This document shows positions 45,541-56,404 of a DNA stretch of 64,000 nucleotides, piece by piece (the first letter of the stretch is position 1; the number at the start of each line of letters is the position of its first letter). A model generated the notes under the pieces. It saw nothing but the letters and a program-made list of their open reading frames with translations. It did not search any database and was not told where the DNA came from. The stretch is taken from positions 54,660,972 through 54,724,971 of the forward strand of contig OX393557.1 in the NCBI GenBank assembly GCA_947650365.1, written 5' to 3'. Origin of the DNA: Chamaelirium japonicum (Eukaryota > Streptophyta > Magnoliopsida > Liliales > Melanthiaceae). The translations under genes were made by a program, and so were the position numbers.

Positions 45541-46895
45541 TTGACGTGCAGCTGATGAGACACCATCCCATATTCTTCTACATTGCCCGTTTGCGAGGTC
45601 TATTTGAGATGAGATTTTCCCCTAAAGGATCTGTTGTTGACGATCCGAGTCCCTCGCGCAGTGAAACACGATTAGTGTATTACCACCACGTTGGAGACGA
45701 CCACCGACAAGACCGAGTAATAAAAAGAAGAACAAGCAAAACATCCAAGAAAATTCCGGCAATGACCGATTAATGGATTTACTAGTATGGAAAAAACCCG
45801 AGTACAAGAACAATTATCTCCAACCAATCCCTCATACACCCACAAAGAGATCCCCTCAAGGAGAATAGATCCCGCAGCCTTACACCCTGAAGACAGGAAA
45901 AAATCATTTCCAAAAACCCTCCGATCTCCAATGGTTTCCTCTCCCTCTCCCTTGATGACAGCTACCTTTCAAACCCTAACCCGGGATACTCACATGCAAC
46001 CATGATCCTTTTTTTCTTCCTCCTTAGGGGTTCTTTTATAGCCCCAAGTTCATGCAAGACCTAGGAGAGAAGATAGAAACAAACCCCTACTAGTTATCTC
46101 TAAAACCCATGAATAATCGCAATCGAAACCGCATCCTGCGCATGCCTATTTGGTGCCTGGAGCCCTAGGCAAATGCCCCTTTTTTGCCCCGTATTCACTC
46201 TGTAGCCACTCCATCTTCCACCATCCTTCGCGCACGAACCTTGGACATGTTGAGAGCTTGTTTTAAGCCAACATCCTTAACAGGATCACCAAATTTGCCT
46301 TATTGCTCAAACTAGATGCAATGTTCAAAATAGTTACTTTTCCGCAAACCCTAGAGGGTGAGGGAAAGAGAGAGAAAGAGAGAGACACTTAGGGTTTAGG
46401 ATAATAATAATGTCTTGCCTGTCATTAGGCAATGGCCAACAAGTATATATACAATAATGTGTATTGGGAATGTTTCTCATATACTGAATACCAGTGTATA
46501 ACTTACAATATATACACACACATAGACTAATAATTACCACTAATAAATTTTTCGATCAAAATACCTCTAATATAACAAATTACTTATTCTTTTGTTAAAC
46601 CAATAGAGTCCCAAACACAATTCCTTAGGTTGAGGTGCGTTTCAAACATGAGTGCCCTTCGCCGAAACAACCAGAAAAAAAAAACTCCCGATGGAAACCT
46701 CATAAAGACCTTCGACAATGATTTTGATGCAAGAAAGAGCAATAGTAGTGTGATCTTTGATGACATTTGATGAAAGAATAGAGAAATAAAACTCTTGGTG
46801 ATTTTCAAACGACATTCAGTAAAATAATGAAGGAAGAAAACCCTTGGCAGTCTTCCAAAGACCTACGATAAGGACACCTGCAAAAAACTATTGGT
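45541..46895. other. No gene recognised
   Basis: Mostly AT-rich sequence with short open frames lacking recognisable similarity. It has a GA-rich stretch at 46368-46385 and a TATA-rich part near 46440-46520. The part 46600-46870 has repeated AAACTCYTGGTGAT/AAACCCTTGGCAGT words suggesting an old tandem structure. It may include a decayed LTR, but I cannot support one. Confidence 0.5.
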
Positions 46896-47083
46896 GGTAC
46901 TTCCTTTCTCCCATGTTGGAGAGGTTCCCAGTTCGACTCCCGGTATGGACATCTATAGTTAACTTTATCTTAAGGTCGTTGTGTCTTGGTTGCACGTGCG
47001 AATCTAGGGCGTTGATGTCATGTTCACGGGATTATGGAAATAATAAATAGCAGCTACTGCTGATTGCCTCCCCCCGTTTCGAT
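46896..47083 (+). mobile_element. tRNA-related SINE-like sequence, copy 2
   Basis: CTCCCATGTTGGAGAGG and CCCAGTTCGACTCCCGG look like the anticodon stem and T arm of a tRNA head. The whole block matches 9286-9466. The MiAMP1-like upstream block begins directly after it. Confidence 0.5.
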
Positions 47084-47570
47084 ATTGGCAAATTAAAATA
47101 TTTCAATGTAGTAGTGGTATGCCTTCCACCCTGTGAGGTTTTAAAAAATTTGGACATTTCTCTCGCTTTTGCAACCTAACATTGTGTTGATCACTATGGT
47201 AGCCTCTTAAAAAAAATGAAGCTTCCGAGTACATTGGTGCGTATTTCCAGGGGGAGCAATTTGATCCCAAAATAGGTCCATTGTTGAAAATGTTTCAGGA
47301 CAACCGCCATTGCCGAAAAGGTTTCTAGACAACCGCCATTGCCAAAAAGAAGAAACAAAATAAAAAGAAGGCTCCAACAAAGAAACTACTTCAATCTTTA
47401 ACTCGACGTCGACCTTTTCTTGTATTTTCATACTTGACGACGGGGAAGGAGACGACATGGTGACCAAGGGGGTGTTTGGTAGGTGGAACAGCTGTTCCCC
47501 TTAACCCTCTTTCAAAAGAGGTTATTATTGTCATTTACTATTTATAATGCAATTTGATAGTTCAGCATTC
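47084..47570 (+). pseudogene. Upstream-only copy of MiAMP1-like locus
   Basis: From ATTGGCAAATTAAAATATTTC to TTTGATAGTTCAGCATTC it matches 25608-26056 and 53924-54420. It lacks the copia LTR piece found beside the other two copies. It stops at 47570, where G2 sequence begins, so TATA box and coding region are absent. Confidence 0.85.
47469..47570. mobile_element. MITE, left part, cut by duplication junction
   Basis: CCAAG then GGGGTGTTTGGTAGG as at 25978 and 54290. It is cut at 47570 by the jump to gypsy sequence. Confidence 0.8.
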
Positions 47571-48854
47571 CTCATGCACCTAAGTACACCCTCATAGAGG
47601 ATGATCTCTACAAGCGCTTGTTTGGTGGACCCTACCTCAAGTGCCTTACCAAGGAGCAAGCAGTAGAAATCACAAGGTAGGTTCTTGAAGGTGGATGCGG
47701 AAATCATTCAGGAGGAAGGTCGCTCTCTTGGAAGATCAAGCTGTAGGGCTACTATTGGCTCACTACGAAGAGGGACGCATGAGAATACGTGAAAGGTTGC
47801 ATTCAATGTCAAAGGTTTGCAACCAACATCATTCAACCGGCGGAAGAGCTATACCCGATTCCTAGACCCTGGCCATTCCAACAATAGGGGTTGCACATCC
47901 TGGGTCCCTTCCCAACATCTCCTAATCGTCGAAAGTTTCTACTCGTTGCTACTAACTACTGCACAAATGGGTAGAAGCAATACCACTATTGATCGAAGAT
48001 TGGAGAAGTGCAGGTTGGTAAGTTCATGTGGTGCAACATCATTTGCCGATTCAGCTTGCCCAAGGCATTTGTCGCAATCTAGTTCGACGTAGAGTCGATC
48101 AAGAAATCTTTGTGCTGATAACAGTATCAAACTATTTATCTAACCTTCTCGGTACCCTCAGGGTAACGGGCAAGCTGAATCCCCGAATCGAGCTATTCTA
48201 GACATTTTGAAGAAGAATTTAGGGCAGAAGAAGGGTCTATGGGAGGACACTCTACCGGGAGTTCTTTGGGCTTACCGCACTTTACCCAAAAGGCTGACGG
48301 GAGAATATCTTTCTAGCCTTATCTATGGCTCCGAAGCGGTCCTCTCCACTGAAGCGCTAGTACCAATACTGCGGACAGTTGTGATTGCCGACCCGAGAGT
48401 GAGCGAGGAGCTTCTGCATGATAACCTAGATCTACTGAAGGATAAAAGAGAAAGGGCTAGAGCTCGCTTGGCTAGTTATCACCAAATGATCAAAAGGTTG
48501 TATGACCGCAAAGTCATAAAGCGCATTTTCAAACAAGGAGACCTAGTCATGCGAAAAGTTTTCGAAAACACAAAGGAGTCAGGAAGTGGGAAACTGGGGG
48601 CTACTTGGGAAGGATTGTACATCATTGATAGCGTGGAAAGAATGGAGCCTATCGATTGAAGACTCAAGAGGGAGACGTACTGGCAAAGCCATGGAATGTA
48701 ACCAACTTGCGAAAGTTCTACCAAGGCAACTGATCGAAGGGAATGCTTGTAACTGTCTTGTAGTTGAATTCAATTCAATAAAGTCGTGCCTTCTTGATGC
48801 TTCTATACATGTGTAATGGTGTAAATCGTTTTGAGCAACGAAAAGGCTAGTGTT

Positions 48855-49645
48855 ATATAACACTCCAAGTGAGTTCTACCGCCTGGCTGATAAGTCGACA
48901 GGTCACTTCGTAGGGCATTACCGACCGGAGAACACCTGGAAAACTGGTTAACAGACCCCGCTTGTGTCCGATCGATCAACCAACTTAAACCAGGTGGTAT
49001 TTAACACTCTAAATGAGTTCTACCACCAGGTCAATTGGTTGGCAGGTTCCTTCGCAGGGCATAATCGGTAGGAGAACACCTGGAAGACCGGTCGATAGAC
49101 CTTGGTTGGGTACGACCGATCAACTAACTTAAAACAAGTGGTTTATAATACTCCAAGTGAGTTCTACCACTTGGCCGACTGGTCGACAGGTCCCTTCACT
49201 GAGCATGATCTACCAGAGAATACCTGGAAGACCGATCGACAGACCTCACTTGGGTATGACCGATCAACCAATTTAAACCAAGTAGTATATAATACTCCAA
49301 GTGAGTTCTACCACCTGGCCGACCAGTCGATAGGTCCCTTCACAGGGCATGACCGGCCGGAGAACACCTGAAAGATCAGTCGACAGACCCCGCTTGGGTA
49401 CAAACGGTAAATCAATAAAAACCAAGTGGTATATAAAACTATAAATGAGTTCTACCACCTGACCGACCGATCGAAAGGTCCTTTCGCAATGCATGACCGG
49501 CCGGTGAGCACCTAGAAGACCGGCTAACAAACCCCGCTTGGGTTCGACCGGTAACCAATTTAAACCAAGTGATATATGACACTCTAAGTGAGTCCTACCA
49601 CTTGACCGACCAATCGATATGTCCCTTCACTGGGTGAGATCGGTC
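48855..49645. repeat. Tandem array in G2, about 144-bp unit
   Basis: Units start near 48856, 49000, 49142, 49287, 49431 and 49575. The sequence is of the same type as 20000-20815 with the same number of visible units. Confidence 0.92.
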
Positions 49646-49799
49646 GGTGTGCAATGAATGTTAAGGGTTGATAAATGTAGCCAAGAGCTAACAAATTTAA
49701 AGGAGAAAGATAAATAACCACGACCATTTTATTACAGGCAAAGAAAGCAATTCATCACATCACAAAGTAAAGAAAAGGGTGGGGGGTTGAGTGCATCAA

Positions 49800-51900
49800 T
49801 CCTCTAAGGGGCCCTTTCCTTTCCCTTTCGATAACTGACTTCACAGCTTGTCGACCTTCCTATGCCACACGGCTGCCTTAGTGTCGAGGGCCGCCTATGC
49901 TTCCTTGTTGAATTCTTCTAACTGCTGAGTGAGCACAGCCTTGTGCAATGCAGCTGCCTGCTCTGTAGCTAGCTGGTGGGTAGAATTTAGCACGGAGACT
50001 TCAGCCTCGTGAACCGCCCGGGCTACGGTCGCCTCATTTTGGAGCATCATAACCATGGCACCTTGATCCGTGAATCGAGTATTTGCTGCAGCGAGATCGG
50101 ACTTCACAGTCTGCAGGGCGGCGACCTCAAGGTCAAATCGGTCCATGGTAAGATCCGCCTTTGCAAGCTCCAGTTGGGCCTTGAGTTTGGCCACCACCTC
50201 AGAGTAGAGCTTCTGGGCCTCAGACAGCGCGTCCCTACTCCGAACCAGTTCTTGCAGGGCTGTCCTCAGAGAGCGCTCAAGCTTAGCAACCCTTTGCACG
50301 CTACCTTCGGTGACCCAATCAGCCAGGAGGTTGATGCGGTCACTAATCTGTCAAAGGTAGAAGTGATGAGCATCATAGAAGGGGTAGAGTGAATTACTAC
50401 TGGAAACAAACCACCAGCTCAGAGAAGAATCACCTTATGAAGGTTAACTAGCGTGTCTCGCCAACTTGAACTACTAGCCGCTACCCCCTCCCTCTCCCGC
50501 CTTGGGGGAGGAGCCAAATCCTCTTCCTCCATCTCAAGGTGAGTCGAGGCCTCGCTAGGTCGATGACGAGGAGCAGACTCAGTCATCTCAGGAGGAGACC
50601 CAGGAGAAGGCCTAGCAGCACCTACCGAAATAGAGAGGGAAGGCGAAGGAAGATGGGTCCATAAGGTCAAGCGACCCCCCAACATAGAAGAGGTCAGAGT
50701 AGTAGGGGAACAGGCTGAAGTTCGAGGTCGGACTTCGCAGAGTCTGAAGACACGACATGCCCTCTACTTCCAAAAGAAGGGGGGAGTGTAGCCGCATGAT
50801 ATCTCTGATGTATCCACCTCCACAAGACTCGGACTATGGGGAAGGACATCCTCAACCCAATCGTTAGGGAGAGACTACAACACCTTGAAAGGAGATCACC
50901 TCATGACACGGCCTTCCACTATATCGTCATCCCCAACAGGATTGGTAGATTCACCGAGGACAAGACGTCTCCTTGAACCCTCCTGTCCAATTGAGGCGGC
51001 AGTGCCTTTGGGTGCAACTGCTCTGCTACCCTCGCTTACAGCCCGTACTAAACCGTGTACGGCACCTAAGGATTACGCAAAGCTTAGATGTCACAGTGTT
51101 GGGATTGGAACGTCTAACGGAGCTAACATACCTATCAGGAATTTCCAAAGTAGAAGCAGATCGCCCTCCTCTTCCGCTAGTAGCTACAGGGGGACTAACG
51201 AATTCTGTTGTCTTCTTCCCTTTCTTAGAAGTCGAGCTGGCATGATGAGCCCTGACTATTGGAAGCTTTAGGAATAGCCGCTTCCAGTCGTCGTCACCTT
51301 TAGTGATCCTCTCGATCATCTCATCCAATTCTTCCACAACGGCTTCTGGACACTTGAGTTGCCCGGTGGGGTAGTAATCCTCTATGACATAAGCAAGGTG
51401 GAAGGGAGTTCTAGGAACCTTGTAGCGTCCCCTCTATGGCCCCCTAACCACAAGAGTGTAGTTTTTCTAGCCCTTCATAGAGTTAGACAAGCAACCGATA
51501 GGAGGACGGCAACCAGCATGAGCTTGGACGCTAAAGTATGAGCACTCGGCACCGACAGTTACCTTGTAATTTTCAAGAGCGTATTTCTTGAATAGATAAG
51601 CTACACAAAGTTGTTGCACAGATAGTTCTTCTACCGCTTCCATGCAGCGAAGGATCCTCCAATCGTTACCTGCAATCTGACCGGGCGCAAATCCTATGCA
51701 CTCTAGTAGTCGGCGGGAGAAGCTCGCCAAAGGAAGCCTCAAGCCACATCTCAGTTGTCCCAATGTGACCATTGTCCGGTCATCTGAAGGATCTAAAGGA
51801 CCAATTGCAAAGGAGAGGGAGATATTGGTAGGAATGCTGAAGGCTAGTCTAATATCTTTCATCAGGGGGGTTTCTTGGAGGGAGTGAAACACTCAAAAGC
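49800..51900 (-). mobile_element. Antisense gene region of G2 (Tat aORF type)
   Basis: The minus strand encodes MVTLGQLRCGLRLPLASF and LECIGFAPGQIAGNDWRILR, then a basic/acidic linker, then a well-kept coiled-coil stretch of 134 residues (49895-50299) beginning MQRVAKLERSLRTALQEL and rich in Ala, Leu, Glu and Lys heptads. It lacks the Cassandra found in G1. A structural or DNA-binding role has been suggested for such genes elsewhere; nothing here proves one. Fossil. Confidence 0.65.
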
Positions 51901-52384
51901 AATAGTCAATGAAGGAGAAGCAAGCTGACGGGATGAGTAACTTTTCGGTATGAAATATGCGGTCGGACAAGAAGCTTGATGGAGCGACTTGATCGACGAA
52001 AAGTGGGGGTTGAGCGCTGAGTCCGCGACCTGCCCACTAGACGCACGACCAGCCCACGTAGCGTATGACCAACCCAAAAAATGCCCGACCTAATGATGGA
52101 AAGACAACAAGATTTGAAGCAGAGGTGAAAAATGAGAGCCCTCTAGGCTCTATTTATAGAGAAACTTGGGGCCTTGGGGGTCGGTATAATTCCTGAGGAA
52201 GGTGGGAAACTGTGTGGCAGCACGCATGGATGCCATGTGGTGCAAGCGGGAAATAAGTCCATCTAACATTTATGACTTCAGCAACATTGAAGCCAAGGAC
52301 TGATGCCCTAAGACACACAAACCAAAACAGAATGGTCCTGATCAATCAGAAAGCCCTGAAATTTGATTAATCAGGAGCATGTAT

Positions 52385-53812
52385 TGTATGTGCGTCGAAA
52401 AATAAAGGAACGTACAAGACTCGGCCGCGCGCCACGTCCCGATCGGCCGTGAATTTTGCACCGGCCTGTCGCGCGTTACGCGACGGCCGACCGTGCGCCA
52501 TGTCCCGCTGGGCAAGGCTGATCGCGAACAAATAGAGGAAGGGGATCTGGAGATTCAGCCGGTGGCGCGTTACAAGTCGAATAGTCACGTGTTACGAGCC
52601 TGGCCAGTAGCGCGTCTGGTCGGCTACGCGTGGAAGTACTGTCGTTACTACCACAACTACACTCTGATCCAGGCTTTGATGCAATGTGTTTCTCTTCGAT
52701 GATTTTAATCATCTCCTCCGATCCGGGTTCCGGAGAGAGTGGGGCCTGCTTGCTGCCAGGTTTCGGCTCAGCGCGATATGCGGCTCTTAGGGTGCTTAGT
52801 CCGACGATCGCTTTGCAATCGCAGTTGCTCGATTCAGAGGAGGAGCTTAAAGATGTGTTTCTTCTTTTTCTTAATCTCCTCCTCCCTTTCCTTCAGCTGC
52901 TTCAGTTGTGCCAGGAGAACATCAACCGCTTCCGCAATCATCCTCCCCTCATCCACCAAAACCTAGAGGCCGGCTGGCCACGCGTTATGAGGAGGCTGAC
53001 CATGCGTTGCGAGCCTGGCTGGTCGTGCGTTGGGTTGGCCGCGCATTACACGCCGGTCGGTCGTGCGCCCCTGCTCACTGGGTATGACCAGCATGAGAAA
53101 ATGGAGGATGGGATCTGGAGACTCGGCTGCGCGCTTCGACAGACAGGTGCGACCGGCCGTGCACTATGTTCGCCTTGGGAAGGGGGGGTACCCGCTATCT
53201 CTGCCCCAAGACAGTTCCGATATTCACATAACGAGCGCACGAAGACCACGCATCAACTTCATGCAATGGTTACTTTCGAGAATCTTGACCGGGCGACGGT
53301 TACGGGAAGACAACTCACGCCTCGAGATTCCAATTTGACCATTAAGGCAAGAAACACCCCTGGCCATAAATATCGGGTGCCCGCTGTTCAACACGTCGCC
53401 CACTCGCGAGAAGTTACACAAGTCGTGGGAACACGCCATCAATGCCGCCCCGCACGGAGCGCCCTAGCTGTCACCCCGGAGCACTATAAAAGGATCCCAC
53501 CCTCTCGGAGAAATGGATCGGAATTTTAGGAAGGGGAAGTGCTGCCTGTCGTATTCCTGAATATTTGAAACTAGAGAGAGAAAGACTTGAGAGGTCAGTA
53601 TTTTGGGAGACCGGTCCTCTTCGGGTGTATGTGGGTCAGGGTGAGCATTTGTACTCGTGTTTCCTTGTTAGTGCTTTCTCGCCCCACCTCGCGATTTTTT
53701 TCCTTCGACATTACGAAGGGTTTTTCCACTTAAACCCGGTCTACTTATGTTCTTTGGATTGTTAGGTTGTGTCGTCCAGTTGAACCGCCCAATCCCGAAA
53801 AAAAACCCCACA
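52385..53812 (+). mobile_element. 3' LTR of G2
   Basis: TGTATGTGCGTCG to ACCCCACA, TATAAAA at 53485-53491. It is followed by GTTTATATGAAATTTAATTTG-type flank as after G1. Confidence 0.88.
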
Positions 53813-53911
53813 GTTTATATGAAATTTAATTTGAAAGACGCACCATCTACGATCCTCGGATAAAACTTTTGCTTCTGCTTCAACCCTTGATCCATAGGAT
53901 TAATTCCGACA
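53813..53911 (+). mobile_element. Copia-type LTR remnant, right part (duplicate)
   Basis: Second copy of the piece at 25496-25594, ending GATTAATTCCGACA. Confidence 0.65.
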
Positions 53912-54636
53912 ATAAGAATTACTATTGGCAATTAAAATATTTCCTTGTCGTAGTGGTAAGCCTTCCACCCTGTGATGTTTTTAATAATTTGAACATTACT
54001 CTTGCTTTTGCAACCTAACAAGTGTGGTGACCACTATGGTGGTCTCTTTAAAAAAATGAAGCTTCCGAGTACGTTGGTGCGTATTACTAAAGGGAGCAAT
54101 TTGATCCCAAAGTAGGTCCATTGCCGAAAAGGTTTCAAGACAACCGCCAATTCCAGAAAGAAGAAAAAAAATAAAAAAAATAAAAAAAAGGATCCAACAA
54201 AGAAGTTACTTCAATCTTTAACTCGACGTCGATCTTTTATTGTATTTTAATACTTGACAGTGGGGGAAGGAGACGACATGGTGTCCAAGGGGGTGTTTGG
54301 TAGGTGGAACAGTTGTTCCCCTTAACCCTCTTTCAACAGCTGTTCCCCTTAACCCTCTTTCAACAGAGGTTATTACCGTCATTTACTATTTATAATACAA
54401 TTTGATGGTTCAACATTCCGGTTGGCATAGAAACAGCCGGACTGACTTATATCTTTTAGTCCCCAAGTCCTTCATTCCACCGGAACAATTACTGGCCGTT
54501 ATTTTCAAATCATAGAATTCGGAATGGACATAGATTGTTCTGGAATGATGCAAAACACCCCCCAAGCTGCTACCCAGAGGGAAATTTTCAATTAGAACAT
54601 ACAAATGAGCATCGCTGTGGTTCACATGCCACCGCT
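53912..54636 (+). promoter_or_regulatory. Upstream region of MiAMP1-like gene 2
   Basis: Matches 25595-26156 block by block, with a full-length MITE at 54290-54561 lying 76 bp before the TATA box (54637-54644). Confidence 0.75.
54290..54561. mobile_element. MITE, full-length copy (272 bp)
   Basis: Ends GGGGTGTTTGG and AAAACACCCC form a 10-bp inverted repeat, flanked by CCAAG on both sides (54285-54289 and 54562-54566). The homologous site at 8856-8860 has one CCAAG and no insert. CAGCTGTTCCCCTTAACCC is partly doubled inside. Family not certain. Confidence 0.88.
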
Positions 54637-54644
54637 TATAAATA
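54637..54644 (+). promoter_or_regulatory. TATA box of MiAMP1-like gene 2
   Basis: TATAAATA, at the position corresponding to 26157-26164, followed by a shorter (CT)n leader. Confidence 0.7.
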
Positions 54645-54903
54645 GCCATCTACATGCTCAGCTCTTTCCAAACAATATCTCTCTCTCTCTAAATCTCTGT
54701 GTATGTGTTGCATGGGTTGTGAGAGCATGGCCAACCAAGTAGTGGTGATGGTGGTGCTGATGATTACATTGATGATCGTTGCTCAGAGTGAGGGCCAGGA
54801 CACCTATGCTTACTGGTGGTCGACAACTGGTGGCTGCCCCGGCACCTCAAACCCTATTGATTACTGCAATTGTTATAAATTCACCGATGGGGTAGCTGGA
54901 TAC

Positions 54904-55863
54904 TGTTGGAAATATGACCGTTCTATACTAACAAATTTAGGAATTAATCAAATTCTTAAGATTAAAAATTGATTAGCAAATATTATTTTAGCAAACAAGG
55001 ACAAATCACAAAATTCTTTTAGAAATGGTTTGCCAAGGCAGAGCGGGTTCTATGGAACCGTCATTCACCTTGCCGAACTTTTCTAAAAGTGATATATATA
55101 TAAATATATATATATATATAATTCTAAATATTATTTATCGCTATTTAGGTTTTGAATTAGATGCAAATTGTTTTTATGGATTAAATAATAGCAAAGAAAT
55201 GAAGTTAGAAATTCTGGCCTGATAGTCGAAGCACGCTAGGCGTTGTCCCAAGAAACTTATTGCCCCCCCTCGTGCGGGTCTCGTGGCAATGGTTCTCGGA
55301 GATACGACGACCCCGGTCAGGCAACCTCCTTCTCGTCGGCACGGCTCCAAGAAGGCTTTGCGAACCTCGATTGACTTACAGGAACCCAGCGACACTAAAG
55401 AAAATCGATAGAAAGAATCCCTCCGAAAAAGAAGAAGCGGAATCGCAACACTTCTTTTTGACCAAAATATGAGAAAGAAATTGCACAGAGTTTTTAGAGT
55501 GGAAGATGATATTTTTTCTATGTCAAAGCATTGGTCTCAAGTGGCTTTTATAGGCTTTTCCCAAGGTTTTACCGTTGGGCAGCCATAAGTGGCCATCAAG
55601 CCGTTGGATAGCCATAAGTGACCATCAAGCCGTTGAGCATTTGATGCATGGGTTACCGTTTGAGCTCATGTGACCGTTGGATTAAAATCCAACGTATTCT
55701 CAAAGGCCGGATGTTACCGTTTGGGCCCATGTGACCGTTTGATAACATCAAAAGCCTTGATGTTACCAACGATCAAAAGGGAAAAGGTAGTGGACAGCTG
55801 TACTGCAGAGCAGTACTGTGGACAGCTCATAACATTTACTGTTTTTAAAACATTTCACCAACA
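54904..55863 (-). mobile_element. 3' LTR of C3
   Basis: 960 bp, + strand TGTTGGAAATATGACC to CATTTCACCAACA, with an (AT)n run near 55094-55121. Confidence 0.95.
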
Positions 55864-56404
55864 ATCCCCCACATGTTTTAAAAACATCAAAAATTAAATT
55901 CAAATAAATAAAGACTTTTGCTGGATTCCTTATACTACGCAGTAGGTGTAGGTACCTTCCGGTTTGAACCTTCACTTAGTACAATTGTATACATCCGTGA
56001 GGACTTGGTGGTCTGCGCCTTGAACCAGTCTCATTTATCGGGTTTCTACAGGTTGTACACGTAGTACAGTTTTCGATGGTTCTAAGCGGGTTGCGCTATT
56101 AATGGCCTTGCGCAGATATCTTTTCGTGTATGTTTCTAGGGAGCAGCCCTGGTCCCAGAGTTGCGGCCTCACAACGACATACATATAGGTAAGTCCTAAT
56201 AGGGGTGTGAGCAAGGCGACACCCCGCCTCATGGGTCTTGGACTTATTAAGAGTTTTAAACTCATCCTACCCCTTGCTTTTAATAAGCACTGACGTCATA
56301 GGGACGGGAGCATTATTCAGTGCTCCTCATTTTCAATCACTACTACAGTTTGTTTCTACCCATTGAACCTCCGTGAGGTTGGGTTCCCACTGCGGTGATT
56401 TTTC
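55864..56404 (-). mobile_element. C3 untranslated region before 3' LTR
   Basis: Between the polyprotein stop and the purine tract on the minus strand. No further coding sequence or antisense gene is seen. Confidence 0.7.

Larger units (their letters stand above)
47571..53812 (+). mobile_element. Tat-type gypsy element G2: 3' half, duplicate of G1
   Basis: It begins inside pol at the point matching G1 position 18725 and follows G1 to its 3' LTR end and beyond into the same flanking sequence. It contains integrase remnants (to about 48740), the 144-bp array (48855-49645), the antisense gene (about 49800-51900) and a 3' LTR (52385-53812). Because the right flank is shared with G1, it is a copy by genomic duplication, not a separate insertion. 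It is broken, with several breaks. Confidence 0.88.

Noticed and set aside
47571-53812. G2 as a separate gypsy insertion
   Set aside because: It shares the exact 3' flank with G1 (GTTTATATGAAATTT and the following copia LTR scrap) and starts mid-pol, which fits genomic duplication.
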